NCBI GenBank assembly: GCA_002378125.1
Contig: DFRF01000075.1
Coordinates: forward strand, 1 to 15,504
DNA length: 15,504 nucleotides
Source: Rhodospirillaceae bacterium UBA3470
Lineage (GTDB): Bacteria; Pseudomonadota; Alphaproteobacteria; Rhodospirillales; Casp-alpha2
Direction of reading: 5' to 3'
The notes under the pieces are model-generated. The model was not told where the DNA came from. It saw only the letters and a list, made by a program, of their open reading frames with translations, and did no database searches. The translations under genes and the position numbers were made by a program. This document shows, in pieces, positions 14,118-15,504 of the stretch; positions within the stretch are counted from its first letter, which is position 1, and each line of letters starts with the position of its first letter.

Positions 14118-14946
14118 CGGTGGCTCCAAACTTCTGAGGGGTCTCCGGGGTGTGATGATGACCGTCCCCCGGATGGCAGTGATCGGTGATCGTTCCATCA
14201 GCATGCCGCACCCGGCCATCTGGTAAATGGGCATGGTCATGGCTGTGCTCATAGACGGCAAGGGTGGGGGTCGCCCGCGTTCCAAACAGTTCGCGATACG
14301 CATCGCTGGAGGCGACATCGATAGGTGGGCCAGAACAACAGACATGGCCGTTCAAACACACTACCTGATCCGTTGCGGCCATGACGACATGAAGGTCGTG
14401 GGAGATCAGCAAGACCCCGCAGCCAAGGTCGTCCCGGATGCTCTTGATTAGTTCATAAATCAGGATTTCACCGTTGAAATCGACACCCTGGACGGGTTCG
14501 TCTAGGACCAACAAATCCGGTTTGCGCGCGACGGCCCGTGCCAGCATGGCCCGCTGAAACTCACCACCCGACAATGTCCGCACTTCCGCATTACGCAAAT
14601 GCGAGACACCGGTCACACCCAAGGCCTCATCAATCTGACGCACCGGTATTCGCCCGGTCAATGCCATGAACCGACTAACCGTTAGCGGCAATGTCCAATC
14701 GACGCTGACTTTCTGAGGTACATATCCGACGCAAAGGCGATCACGTAGGTTCACGTTCCCCTCATCGGGAGCAACAAGGCCAAGAGCCATCTTCGCAGTA
14801 GTCGACTTTCCAGATCCGTTCGGCCCAATGAGGGTAACAATTTGCCCCCTTTCGACATCCATATCGACTCCACGAATTAACCATCGACCGCCACGGTTAA
14901 TCCCTGCGTTACGAAGTCTCGTTAAGGACCCTGAATTTTCAAGCAT
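14110..14946 (-). CDS. znuC: Zinc ABC transporter ATP-binding protein ZnuC
   Basis: ZnuC is the cytoplasmic ATPase of the ZnuABC importer. From the ATG at 14944-14946 it has 278 residues: Walker A GPNGSGKST (41-49), Q-loop Q78 in GYVPQKVS, ABC signature LSGGE (125-129), Walker B LLVLDEP (145-151) and switch His183 in LISHD. The C-terminal tail is His-rich (YEHSHDHAHLP at 232-242, DHCHPGDGHHH at 255-265), which may bind zinc and modulate activity. Upstream a TTG at 14980-14982 would add 12 residues; neither start has a good ribosome binding site, and the ATG is preferred because the family normally begins close to it. The gene is first in znuC-znuB-zur and diverges from znuA across the Zur site. 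Confidence 0.95.
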   Translation of the reverse strand: MLENSGSLTRLRNAGINRGGRWLIRGVDMDVERGQIVTLIGPNGSGKSTTAKMALGLVAPDEGNVNLRDRLCVGYVPQKVSVDWTLPLTVSRFMALTGRIPVRQIDEALGVTGVSHLRNAEVRTLSGGEFQRAMLARAVARKPDLLVLDEPVQGVDFNGEILIYELIKSIRDDLGCGVLLISHDLHVVMAATDQVVCLNGHVCCSGPPIDVASSDAYRELFGTRATPTLAVYEHSHDHAHLPDGRVRHADGTITDHCHPGDGHHHTPETPQKFGATDA

Positions 14947-15027
14947 GAATGAGAGGATACTTTCATGAGTTTCTGAATACAAAACTTGCAGTGGCTTACG
15001 CCAGCTAGTATACGCATAGCTGAAACT

Positions 15028-15045
15028 GTTATGTTATAACAAATA
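15028..15045. promoter_or_regulatory. Zur operator in the znuC-znuA divergent promoter
   Basis: GTTATGTTATAACAAATA contains the perfect palindrome TGTTATAACA (15032-15041). It matches the consensus I recall for Agrobacterium-type alphaproteobacterial Zur boxes, GATATGTTATAACATATC, at 15 of 18 positions. It lies 48 bases before znuA and 82 bases before znuC, between the two divergent genes. A TATACT (-10-like, minus strand, plus 15007-15012) would place the znuC promoter directly against it, so one site could repress both sides. Confidence 0.85.
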
Positions 15046-15093
15046 ATAATTCGGATTTATCGTTCCCACTCAATTGCAAAAAAGTCAATCGTC

Positions 15094-15504
15094 ATGAAAC
15101 GTTATGCTTCTCTCACGCTTGCGGGCTTCTTAACATTTAGCGCTGCAACTCCCGCCGCCGCGGAACCGAAGGTTGTCGCCACGATCAAACCTCTCCATTC
15201 CTTGATCGCAGCAGTCATGAAAGATGTGGGCACGCCAAGCCTTATCATCGAAGGCGCCGGCTCCCCCCACACCTACGCTTTAAAACCGTCGCAGGCCGCA
15301 AACTTGAGCCGCGCAGACTTGGTCTTTTGGTTTGGTCGAGATCTTGAGACTTTCATGGAAAAGCCAGTTCAAACGATTGCTAGCAAGGCAAAGGTAATTG
15401 AGATCTTGGAGACCGCCAAACTTACAAAGCTGCCTTTCCGGGACTTGGAATCGTTCTCGAGCGACGAACATGCGCACGATGAAAAGAAACACGACGAACA
15501 TGCG
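15094..15504 (+). CDS. znuA: Periplasmic zinc-binding protein ZnuA (5' part, cut by window edge)
   Basis: ZnuA is the high-affinity periplasmic zinc-binding protein of the ZnuABC importer. The first 137 codons are visible; family members are usually about 300 residues or more. A signal peptide is evident (MKRYASLTLAGFLTFSAATP, then AAAEPK, cleavage likely near residue 23). The zinc ligands expected in this half are present: H35 in TIKPLHSL and H59 in GAGSPHTYALKPSQA. The visible end enters the charged His-rich loop typical of zinc rather than manganese binders (SSDEHAHDEKKHDEHA, 122-137). The start ATG at 15094-15096 has no strong Shine-Dalgarno, but the signal peptide begins there. It is transcribed away from znuC and is probably Zur-controlled. 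Confidence 0.95.
   Translation, partial: MKRYASLTLAGFLTFSAATPAAAEPKVVATIKPLHSLIAAVMKDVGTPSLIIEGAGSPHTYALKPSQAANLSRADLVFWFGRDLETFMEKPVQTIASKAKVIEILETAKLTKLPFRDLESFSSDEHAHDEKKHDEHA

Overview
The window looks like the chromosome of a free-living, flagellated alphaproteobacterium, probably of the Rhodospirillales type. Three things suggest this: a CckA hybrid kinase (the CckA-ChpT-CtrA system is an alphaproteobacterial hallmark) placed directly behind a flgB-flgC-fliE-fliQ-fliR-flhB flagellar operon; a recA promoter carrying an alphaproteobacterial GTTC-N7-GTTC-type LexA site; and a Zur operator of the alphaproteobacterial pattern. Base composition is moderately GC-rich, except for an AT-rich island upstream of recA. 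No genus can be assigned from this alone.

Layout. Positions 1-698 (minus) hold the 5' part of alaS, cut by the window edge, behind a leader with a candidate hairpin and T-rich tail. Positions 1043-2155 (minus) hold recA, with a promoter and LexA box just upstream. Positions 2156-2823 are a gene-poor gap with an AT-rich palindrome and a possible decayed coding stretch. Positions 2824-8807 (minus) are one long probable operon, transcribed flgB, flgC, fliE, fliQ, fliR, flhB, cckA: rod proteins, export-gate components and the cell-cycle kinase. Positions 8808-9540 are a gap of about 730 bases with short repeats but no convincing gene. Positions 9541-10383 (plus) hold a Glyoxalase_3-like protein. 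Positions 10717-12510 (minus) hold a tight three-gene operon: an alpha/beta hydrolase, an unrecognised 91-residue Cys-containing protein and an atypical short-chain dehydrogenase that lacks the catalytic Tyr and Lys. A palindrome and a weak promoter lie upstream of it. Positions 12880-14946 (minus) hold znuC-znuB-zur, divergent from znuA (15094 onward, plus, cut by the edge), with one Zur operator in the shared promoter region.

How the genes work together. The znu/zur block is a self-contained zinc-uptake system: ZnuA captures Zn2+ in the periplasm, ZnuB is the permease, ZnuC the ATPase, and Zur, encoded in the same operon, would repress both divergent units when zinc is plentiful. The flagellar block builds the proximal rod, the rod-MS ring junction and the export gate, and links flagellar expression to the CckA pathway. 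recA shows its own SOS control. The hydrolase/91-residue protein/SDR operon is the least understood part of the window and the best candidate for something undescribed. I found no mobile element, CRISPR array, tRNA or rRNA gene, and no clear novel defence or biosynthetic system.
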